Origin: Ensifer sp. WSM1721
GTDB taxonomy: Bacteria > Pseudomonadota > Alphaproteobacteria > Rhizobiales > Rhizobiaceae
Assembly: GCF_000513895.2 (NCBI RefSeq)
Contig: NZ_CP165782.1
Span: forward strand, 434,001-498,000
Length of the DNA: 64,000 nt
Direction: 5' to 3'
This document shows positions 17,947-28,125 of this stretch, one piece after another; the first letter of the stretch is position 1, and each line of letters starts with the position of its first letter. Below the pieces are notes generated by a model that saw only the letters and a list, made by a program, of their open reading frames with translations, searched no databases and was not told the origin of the DNA. A program made the translations under genes and the position numbers.

Positions 17947-18271
17947 AGGTCCGCTGGTCAAGCTTAGCCGCCGCGTCGGTGTGGCGGGCTTATAAACAAA
18001 AGAACGGCGGATGCAAATACCTTTTGGCAAAAAAATGCGGCCGCGCTGCGTTCAACTCGTTCCAAGTTGCGGTAAAGCGCGCAGGGCCGCTATGCGCTTC
18101 GTTTCGATGGGCTTGTCGTCCAAGGAGAGTAAGACTTGGGGTCACGAGCCCTTCTCAGCCTCAAAAAAGGTTTGGCGAAAAAGGGCGGCGCTGGTACAGT
18201 CGCGCCAACGCAAAATCGAGAGAGCGCCTTGAGCGGCCGCAAGGCTTCGCGCGGCGCCATGGTTGAGACAC
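17947..18271. other. Intergenic region upstream of ppx/gppA
   Basis: About 325 bp between tRNA-Gln and the phosphatase gene. It should hold promoters for both. Short open frames here have no ribosome site or recognisable protein, and no stable hairpin stands out. Confidence 0.35.
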
Positions 18272-19861
18272 GTGAAAGACCCCGAACACGGCGAGGTGCC
18301 GTCTGAATCCGGGGCGTCGGCAGCAGGTCGTGGCGAGGCGCGCAAGCATGCGTCGCGCGGCGGCAAGGGCAAGCGGAGGCGGCGCAAGCCCTCCGGTTCG
18401 CCGCCTGCAATTGCCAGCCGATCCGGCGAGGCCGGAGAAGCAGGGCGTCCCGCAGCAATGGATGAGGCGGAGCCGGCGCGCAAGCGCAAACGGCGCCGGC
18501 GCTCGAAATCAGCAAGACCACAAAACGAGCCCGCGGCCGCCGCTTCCGGCGGAGACGTGCCGCTTCTCCATGCGACGGTCACCGGCAAGAAAAGTCATAG
18601 GCGCAGCGGGAAGGCGCGTCATCGGCGCGGCCTTCAGGGGCGGCCGTTGGCGTCGGCGGGCAAACCACCTGCAACGCCGCGGCCCGGCGAATCGCAGCGC
18701 CCGCGCGGTGCCGAAACCGCTCCGCCGCAACCTCCACAGCAGCCGCGTTCCGAAAAGGTGAGTGCTCCCTATGTGGCGCCGAGCGAGCCGCCGTCGCCGT
18801 TTTACGCGGCGCTCGATCTCGGCACCAACAATTGTCGCCTCCTGGTCGCGCAGCCGACCCGCCCCGGTCAGTTCCGCGTCGTCGATGCGTTCTCCCGCAT
18901 CGTCAGGTTGGGCGAGGGGCTCGGCGCGAGCGGGCGCCTCTCCGACGATGCCATGGAGCGCTCCGTCGAAGCGTTGAAGATCTGCGCCGCCAAGCTCAAC
19001 ACCCGGTCGATCCGCCGCCGCCGGCTGATAGCGACGGAGGCCGCGCGGTCGGCCGCGAATGGCGAGACCTTCCTGAAGCGCGTCGCCGAGGAGACCGGCC
19101 TCGAACTCGAAATCATCAATCGCGAGACCGAGGCGCGGCTCGCGGTTTCCGGCTGCTCCTCGCTCGTCGATCGTGAGACCAAGTCCGTCGTGCTCTTCGA
19201 TATCGGCGGCGGCTCGTCCGAGATCGCCGTCATTCGCATTGGCGAGAACCGTTCGAGCCGGCTTGCCAATCACATCACCCATTGGACCTCGCTACCGGTC
19301 GGCGTCGTCACGCTTTCGGAGCGCCATGGCGGCGAGCACGTGACGCCTCAGAGCTTCGAGACGATGGTGCGCGAGGTCGAGGACATGCTCGCCGCCTTCG
19401 ACAGCCCCTCGGTGGATGCGCTGGCCAGTGGCACCGACAGCGGCTTCCATCTGATCGGCACGTCGGGAACCGTGACGACGCTCGCCGGCGTGCACCTCGA
19501 CCTGCCGCGCTACGATCGCCGCCGTGTGGATGGGTTATGGCTCTCCGACGACGAGGTTTCGGCCATGCAGGCGCGGCTCCTCTCCTGGGATTTCGCCGCG
19601 CGCGCCGCCAATCCCTGCATTGGGCCGGACCGGGCCGATCTGGTACTGGCGGGCTGCGCAATCCTCGAAGCGATCCGTCGCCGCTGGCCGTCGACGCGCA
19701 TGCGGGTCGCCGATCGAGGTCTGCGCGAAGGGCTATTGACCGACATGATGGCAGACGATGGGGCCTGGCGCCGGGCACGGCCGCGCCGCCACCAGCGCAG
19801 CTTCGGTCCTCCGCCGGCCGGCGAGGAGCGGCTGAAGTCCCACGAAGGAAACAACGCATGA
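18272..19861 (+). CDS. Ppx/GppA-family phosphatase with basic N-terminal extension
   Basis: An exopolyphosphatase/guanosine-pentaphosphate phosphatase-type protein of about 529 residues. The first 170 residues are a low-complexity Arg/Lys/Pro/Ala-rich extension (for example [21 protein letters not shown]). The catalytic actin-like fold begins at about 175 with [18 protein letters not shown] and continues with phosphate-loop [11 protein letters not shown], the glutamate region [10 protein letters not shown] and [20 protein letters not shown] at 18272 is proposed, though a TTG at 18263 in frame is possible; neither has a strong ribosome site. The stop overlaps the rlmE start (ATGA). The extension could bind RNA, polyphosphate or ribosomes; that is inference. 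Confidence 0.85.
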   Translation: MKDPEHGEVPSESGASAAGRGEARKHASRGGKGKRRRRKPSGSPPAIASRSGEAGEAGRPAAMDEAEPARKRKRRRRSKSARPQNEPAAAASGGDVPLLHATVTGKKSHRRSGKARHRRGLQGRPLASAGKPPATPRPGESQRPRGAETAPPQPPQQPRSEKVSAPYVAPSEPPSPFYAALDLGTNNCRLLVAQPTRPGQFRVVDAFSRIVRLGEGLGASGRLSDDAMERSVEALKICAAKLNTRSIRRRRLIATEAARSAANGETFLKRVAEETGLELEIINRETEARLAVSGCSSLVDRETKSVVLFDIGGGSSEIAVIRIGENRSSRLANHITHWTSLPVGVVTLSERHGGEHVTPQSFETMVREVEDMLAAFDSPSVDALASGTDSGFHLIGTSGTVTTLAGVHLDLPRYDRRRVDGLWLSDDEVSAMQARLLSWDFAARAANPCIGPDRADLVLAGCAILEAIRRRWPSTRMRVADRGLREGLLTDMMADDGAWRRARPRRHQRSFGPPPAGEERLKSHEGNNA

Positions 19862-20592
19862 CGAAATCCCCGATCGGCGGCAACCGTAGCGGCCGCAAGC
19901 TCGGTCAGAAGGTGAAGAAGGGCAAGCTCAAGGCATCCTCGCGCCGGTGGCTCGAGCGCCACATCAACGATCCTTACGTGCAGCGGGCGCAGCTCGAAGG
20001 CTACCGCGCCCGCGCCGCCTTCAAGCTCCTGGAGATCGACGAGAAGCACAAGATTCTTTCCGGAGCGAGGCGGATCATCGATCTCGGTGCCGCACCCGGG
20101 AGCTGGTCGCAGATCGCGGCCAAGGTGACGAATTCGACCGACGCCGATCCGCGTGTCGCAGCGATCGACTTTCTCGAGGTGGACCCTGTCCCGGGCGTCC
20201 GTTTCCTGCAGATGGATTTCCTCGATCCCGAAGCGCCGGAAAAGCTCAAGCAGGCGATCGGCGGAGCTCCCGACATCGTCATGTCGGACATGGCGGCGCC
20301 GACGACCGGCCATCGCCAAACCGATCACTTGCGCACCATGCATCTCTGCGAGGTGGCGGCGCATTTCGCCGTCGACGTGCTGGCCGAGGGCGGACATTTC
20401 CTGGCGAAAACCTTTCAGGGCGGCACCGAGCGCGATCTGCTCAACATGCTGAAGCAGAATTTCCGTCAGGTCGTGCATGTGAAGCCGGCCTCTTCCCGTG
20501 CCGAATCGGTGGAGATGTTCCTGCTCGCCAAGGGCTTCAAAGGCAGGCAACCGTCCGAGACCGGAGAGCCCGCGGAAGGTACGGCGGAGTAG
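19858..20592 (+). CDS. rlmE: 23S rRNA (uridine-2552-2'-O)-methyltransferase RlmE
   Basis: A 244-residue SAM-dependent methyltransferase (FtsJ/RrmJ) that methylates U2552 in the peptidyl-transferase A-loop during 50S assembly. Core motifs are [13 protein letters not shown] (catalytic Lys), [18 protein letters not shown] (SAM-binding), [11 protein letters not shown] (catalytic Asp) and FLAKTFQGG (catalytic Lys), giving the K-D-K-E tetrad. The N-terminus is basic ([19 protein letters not shown]), as usual in alphaproteobacteria. GAAGGAAA precedes the ATG, which overlaps the stop of the phosphatase gene, so the two are co-translated. Confidence 0.95.
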   Translation: MTKSPIGGNRSGRKLGQKVKKGKLKASSRRWLERHINDPYVQRAQLEGYRARAAFKLLEIDEKHKILSGARRIIDLGAAPGSWSQIAAKVTNSTDADPRVAAIDFLEVDPVPGVRFLQMDFLDPEAPEKLKQAIGGAPDIVMSDMAAPTTGHRQTDHLRTMHLCEVAAHFAVDVLAEGGHFLAKTFQGGTERDLLNMLKQNFRQVVHVKPASSRAESVEMFLLAKGFKGRQPSETGEPAEGTAE

Positions 20593-20596
20593 GACG

Positions 20597-20980
20597 ATGC
20601 TGCTTTATGTGACCCTCGGCTCCAACGACCTCGAACGGGCCGGCGCTTTCTATGACAGGACGCTCGCGACGCTCGGCCTGAAACGCGGCAAGCAGGACGA
20701 GGTCGAGATCGGCTACGGCGCGGAGAGCGACTTCCGCTGCCGCCTGTGGGTCGTCACCCCGTTCAACCGTGAGGCGGCAACGACCGGCAACGGCTCGATG
20801 GTGGCGCTCGAAGCGGATAGCCGCGCGGCGGTCGATGCGTTCTATGCCGCCGCTCTCGCCAATGGCGGTACGGACGAGGGCGCACCGGGGCTTCGGCCGT
20901 TCCACCCGAATTTCTACGCTGCCTATGTCCGCGATCCGGACGGTAACAAGCTCTCGGCCGTCTGCGAGCGGCCGGAATAA
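20597..20980 (+). CDS. VOC-family (glyoxalase/dioxygenase fold) protein
   Basis: A 127-residue single-domain protein with the paired beta-alpha-beta-beta-beta modules of the vicinal oxygen chelate superfamily: YVTLGSNDLERAGAFYD at the N-terminus and FYAAYVRDPDGNKLSAVCE at the C-terminus. It starts 4 bp after the rlmE stop and is probably the last gene of the phosphatase-rlmE transcript. Members include glyoxalases, fosfomycin-resistance enzymes and binding proteins, and the exact activity cannot be read. It converges with the MFS gene with only a 6-bp gap and no visible terminator. Confidence 0.85.
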   Translation: MLLYVTLGSNDLERAGAFYDRTLATLGLKRGKQDEVEIGYGAESDFRCRLWVVTPFNREAATTGNGSMVALEADSRAAVDAFYAAALANGGTDEGAPGLRPFHPNFYAAYVRDPDGNKLSAVCERPE

Positions 20981-20986
20981 CTCCGT

Positions 20987-22399
20987 TTATTTTCCGGCCG
21001 TCGTCGTCTCCGCCTGCCGCATCGGCAAGCGGTGGCCGGAAACGGAAGCGCCGGCGTTCTTAGCCATGGTCAAGAAGGGGATCGCCGCGAGCAGGTTGGC
21101 GACGGCGATGATCATGAAGGCGACGTGGAAATCCTCGAGGCTGAGCGGACCGCCGCTGATCGCGGTCTCGATTTCGAGGATCGCGCCTGCGAGCGCCACT
21201 CCCAGGGCAAGGCTGATCTGCTGCAGGACGGCGCTCATCGACGTCGCCTTGCTGGCATCCGCATCTTCGATATCGGCGAAGGAAAGCGCGTTGACGCTGG
21301 TGAAGAAGAAGGAGCGGGCGAAGCCGGCGATCAGCAGGATCGAGATCATCACGAGATAGGGCGTCGCCGGCGTGAAGAAGCCATTGGCTAAGGTCATGAC
21401 GCCGGCGATCACGGCCGCAATGATCAGCGTCGTGCGGAATCCGGCGAAGGCGAGCACACGGCGGGCGAGGAACTTGGTGGTGATGGCGCCGACCGCGCCG
21501 ATGAAGGTGATGAGGCCAGACTGGAACGCGCTAAGGCCGAAGCCGACTTGCAGCATCAGCGGCATCAGGAAGGGCACGGCACCGACGGAGATCCGGAAGA
21601 TCGTGCCGCCGATCGAAGCGGCGCGGAAGGCGCCGTCGCGAAACAGTCGAAGATCGAGCACCGGTGCCGGATGCCGGCGCGCGTGGAAGATGTAGAGCAG
21701 CGACGCGGCGATTCCCGCGGAAACGGAGGCGATGCCGATCGCCGGCGGCAGCGCCGGCAGGCTGATGACGGAGAGGCCGAAGACAACGCCGGCGGCGGCG
21801 GCACCGCCGAGCAAAAAGCCGAGGACATCGACCGGCGGCGGGCTTCGCCGCTCCATCTCCGGGAGGTAAATGCCGGAAAGCACATAGCCCGCAATACCGA
21901 CCGGCACGTTGATCAAGAAAATCCAATGCCAGGAAAAATAGGTGGTGATGAAGCCGCCGAGCGGCGGGCCGGCAAGCGGACCGACCAGCGCCGGGATGGT
22001 GAGCAGCGCCATTGCCGAGACCAACTCGCTACGTGGCGCGCTGCGGACGAGAACGAGGCGCGCGACCGGCGTCATCATGGCGCCGCCCATCCCCTGCAGG
22101 AAGCGTGAAAGAACGAATGCGAGGAGACTGTCGGCGACAGCGCAGAACACCGACCCGGCGATGAAGACCAGCATCGCGGCGCGAAAGATGCGCTTGGCGC
22201 CGAAGCGGTCCGCCATCCAGCCACTCAACGGGATGAAGATCGCGAGCGCCACCATGTAGGAAGTCAGCGCCAGCTTCAGCGTGATCGGCCCGACGCCGAT
22301 ATCGCGCGCGATCGCCGGCAACGATGTCGAAATGACCGTCGAATCCATCTGTTCCATGAACAGAGCGACGGCGAGGATCATCGGGACGATGCGATTCAT
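20987..22399 (-). CDS. MFS drug exporter, DHA2 (EmrB/QacA) type
   Basis: A 470-residue major-facilitator permease with about 14 predicted hydrophobic segments. The MFS loop motif is seen as GWMADRFGAKRIFR between helices 2 and 3, the antiporter motif C as LTIPALVGPLAGPPLGG in helix 5, and the N-terminal FMEQMDSTVISTSLPAIARD is the EmrB/QacA family signature with an acidic residue in helix 1. It likely exports toxic small molecules in exchange for protons. It is divergent from the metallo-hydrolase at 22577 across 177 bp. No dedicated regulator or membrane-fusion partner is adjacent. Confidence 0.9.
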   Translation of the reverse strand: MNRIVPMILAVALFMEQMDSTVISTSLPAIARDIGVGPITLKLALTSYMVALAIFIPLSGWMADRFGAKRIFRAAMLVFIAGSVFCAVADSLLAFVLSRFLQGMGGAMMTPVARLVLVRSAPRSELVSAMALLTIPALVGPLAGPPLGGFITTYFSWHWIFLINVPVGIAGYVLSGIYLPEMERRSPPPVDVLGFLLGGAAAAGVVFGLSVISLPALPPAIGIASVSAGIAASLLYIFHARRHPAPVLDLRLFRDGAFRAASIGGTIFRISVGAVPFLMPLMLQVGFGLSAFQSGLITFIGAVGAITTKFLARRVLAFAGFRTTLIIAAVIAGVMTLANGFFTPATPYLVMISILLIAGFARSFFFTSVNALSFADIEDADASKATSMSAVLQQISLALGVALAGAILEIETAISGGPLSLEDFHVAFMIIAVANLLAAIPFLTMAKNAGASVSGHRLPMRQAETTTAGK

Positions 22400-22576
22400 G
22401 AAAAGGCCTTAGAGCTGTAGCGGTCGCGCGGGTAAAGGCTTCCGATGGCTTTGTCAGGGCCAAACCGGAGATTGCAGATCAAAAGCCTGTGATCCGGGCT
22501 GTCCTTTTCTGTCAAGGCGCTACTTCTCGCCTGTCATGTCTGCGCGCGGGCAGCGCCAAATTAGCAGGAGGGAATC

Positions 22577-23560
22577 GTGACGGCATTTTCATTAAAGCGG
22601 CGAACCTTGTTCGCAGCAGGGGTGGGCGCTTTGGCGGCGCCAAGCCTGCTGGCGGGCCTTGCGAATGCTCAGGAAAGTACGGGAAAGGACGCTGTGGCCA
22701 ACGGTGCGGATTTCAAGACGTTGAAGCTCGGAAGCTTCAAAGTGACGGTGATCAGCGACGGCACGCGCGCCTCGGACAATCCGCACGAGACCTACGGCAC
22801 CAATCAGCCGGCAGACGCAGTGACCGCGCTGCTCGAGCAGAATTTCCTGCCGACCGCCGGGTTCATCAATGGCTTTTCCCCGGTTCTGGTCGATACCGGA
22901 TCGGACATCGTGCTGTTCGACACCGGGCTCGGTGAGGGTGGTCGGGACGCGGGAACGGGGAAGCTCGCTGCGGGTATCCGGGCCGCCGGCTACACGCCCG
23001 AGCAGGTTTCGGTGGTCGTGATCACCCATATGCACGGAGATCACATTGGCGGCCTCATGGAAGGCGGCAAGCCGGCTTTCCCTGACGCCCGCTATGTGAC
23101 GGGCGAGGTGGAATATGATTTCTGGAAGGCTGCTGCCCGCGTCGGTACGCCCGCCGAAAACGGGCACAAGGCGGTGCTTCAGAAAGTCGTGCCGCTCGCC
23201 GAGAAGACCACCTTCATAGCCGACGGCGCGGAGGTCGTGCCGGGCATCAGCGCCATTGCCGCTTTCGGTCATTCGCCGGGGCACATGATCTACAGGCTCG
23301 ACTCGGAGGGCAAGGCCATGATCCTGACGGCGGACACGGCCAATCACTATGTCCTGTCGCTGCAGCGGCCGGATTGGGAGGTCCGCTTCGACATGGACAA
23401 GTCAGAAGCGAGCGCGACCAGAAAGAAGGTCTTCGACATGATCGCGACGGATCGGCTTCCCTTCGTCGGCTATCATATGCCGTTCCCCGCTGTCGGCTTC
23501 GTCGAGAGGCAGGATCAGGGCTACCGTTTCGTGCCGGCGACCTATCAATTCGACATCTGA
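22577..23560 (+). CDS. Exported metallo-beta-lactamase-fold hydrolase
   Basis: A 327-residue MBL-fold protein. It has a twin-arginine-like signal (LKRRTLFAAGVGALAAPSLL), so it is likely periplasmic. The zinc motif THMHGDHIGG (HxHxDH) is intact, with downstream His in AAFGHSPGHMIYRL, Asp in ILTADTANHYV and His in VGYHMPFPAVG. GTG start with AGGAGG eight bases upstream. Relatives include N-acyl-homoserine lactonases, sulfatases and lactamases; the substrate here is not determined. An AHL-lactonase role would be attractive in a rhizobium but is unproven. It stands alone, divergent from the MFS exporter. Confidence 0.88.
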   Translation: MTAFSLKRRTLFAAGVGALAAPSLLAGLANAQESTGKDAVANGADFKTLKLGSFKVTVISDGTRASDNPHETYGTNQPADAVTALLEQNFLPTAGFINGFSPVLVDTGSDIVLFDTGLGEGGRDAGTGKLAAGIRAAGYTPEQVSVVVITHMHGDHIGGLMEGGKPAFPDARYVTGEVEYDFWKAAARVGTPAENGHKAVLQKVVPLAEKTTFIADGAEVVPGISAIAAFGHSPGHMIYRLDSEGKAMILTADTANHYVLSLQRPDWEVRFDMDKSEASATRKKVFDMIATDRLPFVGYHMPFPAVGFVERQDQGYRFVPATYQFDI

Positions 23561-23615
23561 AAGTCCTTTGTTGCTCTGCAACGATATTTTAGCACGGCCC
23601 GGGAGATTTCCGGGT

Positions 23616-23710
23616 CTACAGCGCCGCACGTCTTCAGACGCGCTAAGGTCGCTGTAGCACTTTGAGCTGCGGCATGTTTCTTGAATCGGCTACGATTCAA
23701 GAAACATGCC
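23616..23710. repeat. RIME1-like intergenic mosaic element, copy 1
   Basis: Two hairpins: CTACAGCG (23616-23623) with CGCTGTAG (23650-23657), then an 18-bp perfect inverted repeat at 23671-23688 and 23693-23710 with a GCTA loop. The same two-hairpin layout recurs at 49488-49593. It matches my memory of the Rhizobium-specific RIME1 element. Confidence 0.75.
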
Positions 23711-23730
23711 GTGGGCTATTTTCATTCTGA

Positions 23731-25344
<1,614 letters not shown>

Positions 25345-25412
25345 TATCTCCTTCGGTGCCCCGGTCAGGGTAGCGCTACAGCGCCCTTCCTGCCGCATGC
25401 CGGTCACGCAGT

Positions 25413-25432
25413 TTTGTAAGTCTTTGTAAGTC
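25413..25432. repeat. Tandem 10-bp duplication
   Basis: Two perfect adjacent copies of TTTGTAAGTC. They are flanked by the inverted arms GGTCAC (25402-25407) and GTGACC (25434-25439). They lie between guaB and the dienelactone hydrolase gene. Confidence 0.6.
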
Positions 25433-25437
25433 TGTGA

Positions 25438-25472
25438 CCGCCCGCTGGCCTATCTTGTCGGCGGGCGGTTTT
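25438..25472 (+). terminator. Probable guaB terminator
   Basis: The stem CCGCCCGC (25438-25445) and GCGGGCGG (25461-25468) is followed by TTTT. It lies 94 bp after the guaB stop and 40 bp before the next start. Confidence 0.6.
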
Positions 25473-25511
25473 CCGTTCATCGACCGCCGAAACCAACAGA
25501 AGGAGGCCGTC

Positions 25512-26387
25512 ATGGACAAGCCTGTGATCACCCAGGCGATGATCGATGCGTATGACGAATATACCCATTTGACTCTCGATCGCCGCCGCTTCATGGAAAC
25601 GCTGACGGCGCTTGCCGGTTCAGCTGCCGCCGCCGCGGCAATCGCGCCGATGCTGACCGCCAACAGCGCCAAGGCCGAAATCGTTGCGGCGACCGACGAG
25701 CGGATCAAGGGAGAGGACATCCACTATCCCGGTGCCGATGGCGACATGAAGGGCTACCTGGTTCGGCCGGCCAACGCGACCGGCAAGCTTCCGGCAGTGA
25801 TCGTCATCCATGAGAATCGCGGTCTCAATTCGCACATCAGGGACATTGCGCGTCGCGTTGCGCTTGAAGGCTTCGTGGCACTTGCTCCCGATTTCCTCTC
25901 GCCCGATGGCGGTACTCCGGGCGACGAGGACAAGGCACGCGAGATGATCAGCGCACTCGATCAGGCCGAGACGAGCGAGAATGCGGTCGCAACCGTCACG
26001 TACCTGAAGGGACACGCGGAAAGCACAGGCAATGTCGGCGCCATCGGCTTCTGCTGGGGCGGTGGTCTCGTCAACCGGCTTGCCGTGAACTCGCCGGACC
26101 TGAAGGCCGGCGTCGCCTATTACGGCTCTCAGCCGAAGGCCGCGGATGTGCCGAAGATCAAGGCTGCGTTGCTTCTGCACTACGCAGGGCTGGACGAGCG
26201 CATCAATGCTGGCATTGAAGATTATCGGAAGGCGCTGACGGAGAGCGGCAAGGACTTCACGATCCATGTCTACGAGGGCGCCAATCACGCTTTCAACAAC
26301 GACACGTCGGCGGCTCGCTACAACAAGGAGGCGGCCGACCTCGCCTGGCAGCGTACGGTCGAGTTCCTGAAGGCGAAGCTCGCCTGA
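25512..26387 (+). CDS. Dienelactone hydrolase family protein
   Basis: A 291-residue alpha/beta hydrolase of the DLH/YghX type. The nucleophile elbow is GFCWGGG (Cys in the triad position), the acidic residue is in YAGLDERINAG and the His in GANHAFNN. The N-terminus has DRRRFMETLTALAGSAAAAAAIAPML, a Tat-like signal about 25 residues in, so export is possible. The start at 25512 follows AGGAGG. Relatives hydrolyse carboxymethylenebutenolide or act as carboxylesterases. No aromatic-degradation partner is present, so the physiological substrate is open. Confidence 0.88.
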   Translation: MDKPVITQAMIDAYDEYTHLTLDRRRFMETLTALAGSAAAAAAIAPMLTANSAKAEIVAATDERIKGEDIHYPGADGDMKGYLVRPANATGKLPAVIVIHENRGLNSHIRDIARRVALEGFVALAPDFLSPDGGTPGDEDKAREMISALDQAETSENAVATVTYLKGHAESTGNVGAIGFCWGGGLVNRLAVNSPDLKAGVAYYGSQPKAADVPKIKAALLLHYAGLDERINAGIEDYRKALTESGKDFTIHVYEGANHAFNNDTSAARYNKEAADLAWQRTVEFLKAKLA

Positions 26388-26458
26388 CACCGATCGAAGT
26401 GCAGCGACGACCGGCGCCTCGGCCGAGGTGTGCCGTCTTCGTTCGGCTGCGCAAGTCG

Positions 26459-27409
26459 TCACCAGCCGGGCAGCATGTGGCTCTGCCTGAGGCGCGGATA
26501 ACGCGGGAAGCCCTTGATATCGCTGTCGAGATCGTCGTTGACGGCGATCGGCGTGATGTTGTCGAGGCAGGCCGTGATGTGGTTGGTGATGGCGTTGGAC
26601 AGCGACGGCGAAAGGCCGGGGCGCTTCATGATGCCGATCTGCACCGGTGCGAGCGCCGGAAATCCGTCCGCCAGAGTGAGAACCTTCATGCCGGGGCGCA
26701 GCGCCGATTCCGGCAGCACCGACACGGCCATGCCGGCAAGTACCGCCGCGGCGACGACCGTCGACGACCAGCTCGTGAACAGGATCTGGTATTCCCTGCC
26801 GGTCGCATCGAGGGCGGCGCAGGCGGCCTGCCGCCACAGACAGTCGCGGCGTCCGACGGCAAGCGGGATCGGTGCGTTTTCGGGGAGCGGATGGTTGATC
26901 GAACTCACCCAGCAGAGCGGCTCGGTGCGCACGACGTCAGAGGCCCGCGCCCGCGGATTATGGGTGACCAGCGCGATGTCGAGATCGCCCTTCGCCATCT
27001 TCTCGGCGAGATCCGCCGAAGGCTCGCAGACGATGTAGAGCTCGACGTTCGGATGCGTCTTGGCGAAACGCACGATGATTTCGGGCATGTAGCGATCGGC
27101 ATAGTCGTCCGGCGTGCCGATACGAAGCGTGCCTTCGAGCCGGTTGTCGTCGAAGGATGCAATCGCCTCGTTGTTGAGGCGGATCATCCGCCGGGCGAAA
27201 TTCAGGAGCCTGTCACCCTCGACGGTGAGCCGGTTACCTCGGCCGTCCTTCATGAAAAGCGGCTTGCCTATGCGCTCTTCCAGGCGGCGCATCTGCATCG
27301 AAACGGCGGACTGGGTCTTGAAAACGCGGTCGGCAGCCTTGGTGAAGCTGCCGGTGTCTGCAATGGCGACGAAAGTTTGCAATTGATCAATATCGAGCGG
27401 TGCGGACAT
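26459..27409 (-). CDS. LysR-family transcriptional regulator (LrhA-like)
   Basis: A 316-residue LysR regulator. The N-terminal winged helix reads IDQLQTFVAIADTGSFTKAADRVFKTQSAVSMQMRRLEERIG. The effector domain starts at about 90 (LRIGTPDDYADRYMPEIIVRF). The ATG at 27409 gives the usual N-terminus, though one at 27424 adds five residues; neither has a clear ribosome site. It diverges from a DUF1127 gene across a spacer with a perfect 8-bp palindrome, so that gene is its likely target. LrhA-type relatives control motility and surface traits; the name is a comparison, not a demonstrated function. Confidence 0.88.
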   Translation of the reverse strand: MSAPLDIDQLQTFVAIADTGSFTKAADRVFKTQSAVSMQMRRLEERIGKPLFMKDGRGNRLTVEGDRLLNFARRMIRLNNEAIASFDDNRLEGTLRIGTPDDYADRYMPEIIVRFAKTHPNVELYIVCEPSADLAEKMAKGDLDIALVTHNPRARASDVVRTEPLCWVSSINHPLPENAPIPLAVGRRDCLWRQAACAALDATGREYQILFTSWSSTVVAAAVLAGMAVSVLPESALRPGMKVLTLADGFPALAPVQIGIMKRPGLSPSLSNAITNHITACLDNITPIAVNDDLDSDIKGFPRYPRLRQSHMLPGW

Positions 27410-27476
27410 GGCCGGAATACCCATAAGATTGTTTGATGAATATCATTAAAAACATTCGTTGGACTGATCAATAAGG

Positions 27477-27500
27477 ATTTGCGATTGATAAGTCGCAAAT
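27477..27500. promoter_or_regulatory. Palindrome in LysR/DUF1127 spacer
   Basis: Arms ATTTGCGA (27477-27484) and TCGCAAAT (27493-27500) surround an 8-bp spacer. It sits between the divergent LysR and DUF1127 starts, a typical place for a LysR recognition site. Confidence 0.45.
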
Positions 27501-27553
27501 TACGTCAATCTCTCGGCGCGCCCTCGCCGATCTAGCGAATTATTTTCCGCCTG

Positions 27554-27579
27554 CCCCTGCGTAGACCTCCCCGCAGGGG
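27554..27579 (+). promoter_or_regulatory. Leader hairpin of the DUF1127 gene
   Basis: CCCCTGCG (27554-27561) pairs with CGCAGGGG (27572-27579), 36 bp before the start codon. It would form in the mRNA leader and could affect stability or translation. No T-run follows, so it is not an obvious terminator. Confidence 0.4.
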
Positions 27580-27615
27580 ACAGGTCTCTTCGTGCCTGAG
27601 AAAAGGAGTTCCGTC

Positions 27616-27912
27616 ATGCGCACGACCCCACACGCCCTCGATCTCGACCTCGTTGCAGGCAAGCCGTCGCTTGCGTCCCGCACGGCAGGCGTCGTCGGTG
27701 TGCTCACGGCTGTCTGGCGCCTGTACCGAAACCGCTGTCAGATCGCCCGTCTGCACGATCTCGACGACCGTCAGCTCCTCGACATGGGATTGAGACGCGA
27801 AGACCTGAACGAGGCCTTGACCTCGTCCTTCTTCGACAATCCGGGCAGCTATCTGACGCGGGCGTCGCGAAACCGGGTGAACCTCTTTTATAGGGGAGTC
27901 CGCCACGATTGA
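27616..27912 (+). CDS. DUF1127 domain small protein
   Basis: A 98-residue protein with the DUF1127 (YjiS-like) motif at about residues 35-75: TAVWRLYRNRCQIARLHDLDDRQLLDMGLRREDL. Such Arg-rich small proteins are abundant in rhizobia; some are reported to bind RNA or influence phosphate and carbon metabolism and growth. The N-terminal 30 residues and a C-terminal Tyr/Arg-rich tail extend beyond the motif. The start at 27616 follows AGGAG; the same frame from 27592 has no site. A terminator-like hairpin follows at 27921-27951. Confidence 0.85.
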   Translation: MRTTPHALDLDLVAGKPSLASRTAGVVGVLTAVWRLYRNRCQIARLHDLDDRQLLDMGLRREDLNEALTSSFFDNPGSYLTRASRNRVNLFYRGVRHD

Positions 27913-27920
27913 TTATCCCG

Positions 27921-27951
27921 ATGGCGCGTCCCGCCGCCTCGGACGCGCCAT
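27921..27951. terminator. Terminator-like hairpin after DUF1127
   Basis: ATGGCGCGTCC (27921-27931) and GGACGCGCCAT (27941-27951) form an 11-bp stem with a 9-base loop, starting 9 bp after the DUF1127 stop. Only a short T-run follows (TTT). Confidence 0.5.
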
Positions 27952-27954
27952 TTG

Positions 27955-28001
27955 CGGCATGATCCTGCGCGAGGTTGCCGCCGTTGCGCAGATCATGCCG
28001 C
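27955..28001. repeat. Inverted repeat in convergent spacer
   Basis: GCGGCATGATC (27955-27965) and GATCATGCCGC (27991-28001) form an 11-bp perfect stem. It lies between DUF1127 and the candidate small-RNA region. Confidence 0.45.
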
Positions 28002-28004
28002 GAA

Positions 28005-28111
28005 GTTCCAGTTACGGTGTGTAAGTTGCGCCGAACAGTTCCCCGCAGGGTATGAGCCAATAGACCCTGCTCCTTGCCCGGTACATGCCAAGACATGTAC
28101 CGGGCTTTTTT
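28005..28111 (+). ncRNA. Candidate small RNA ending in a strong terminator
   Basis: Downstream of the DUF1127 terminator there is a hairpin GCAGGGT/ACCCTGC (28045-28051 and 28064-28070), then a 12-bp perfect stem and a run of six T. No open reading frame precedes it, so the end belongs either to readthrough or to an independent RNA of up to about 100 nt. The 5' end shown is a guess; no promoter is clear. I could not match it to a named RNA family. Confidence 0.35.
28076..28111 (+). terminator. Rho-independent terminator
   Basis: GCCCGGTACATG (28076-28087) pairs perfectly with CATGTACCGGGC (28094-28105) over a 6-base loop, followed by TTTTTT (28106-28111). Confidence 0.85.
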
Positions 28112-28125
28112 GCGTTGGCGGAGTG

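Noticed and set aside
17533..18271. tRNA-Gln as an integration site for a genomic island
   Set aside because: No integrase gene, no duplicated tRNA 3' end and no shift in composition are visible on either side.
22577..23560. Calling the MBL-fold protein an AHL lactonase
   Set aside because: The HxHxDH motif and Tat signal are shared by many MBL families, and no quorum-sensing genes are nearby. The substrate cannot be assigned from sequence.
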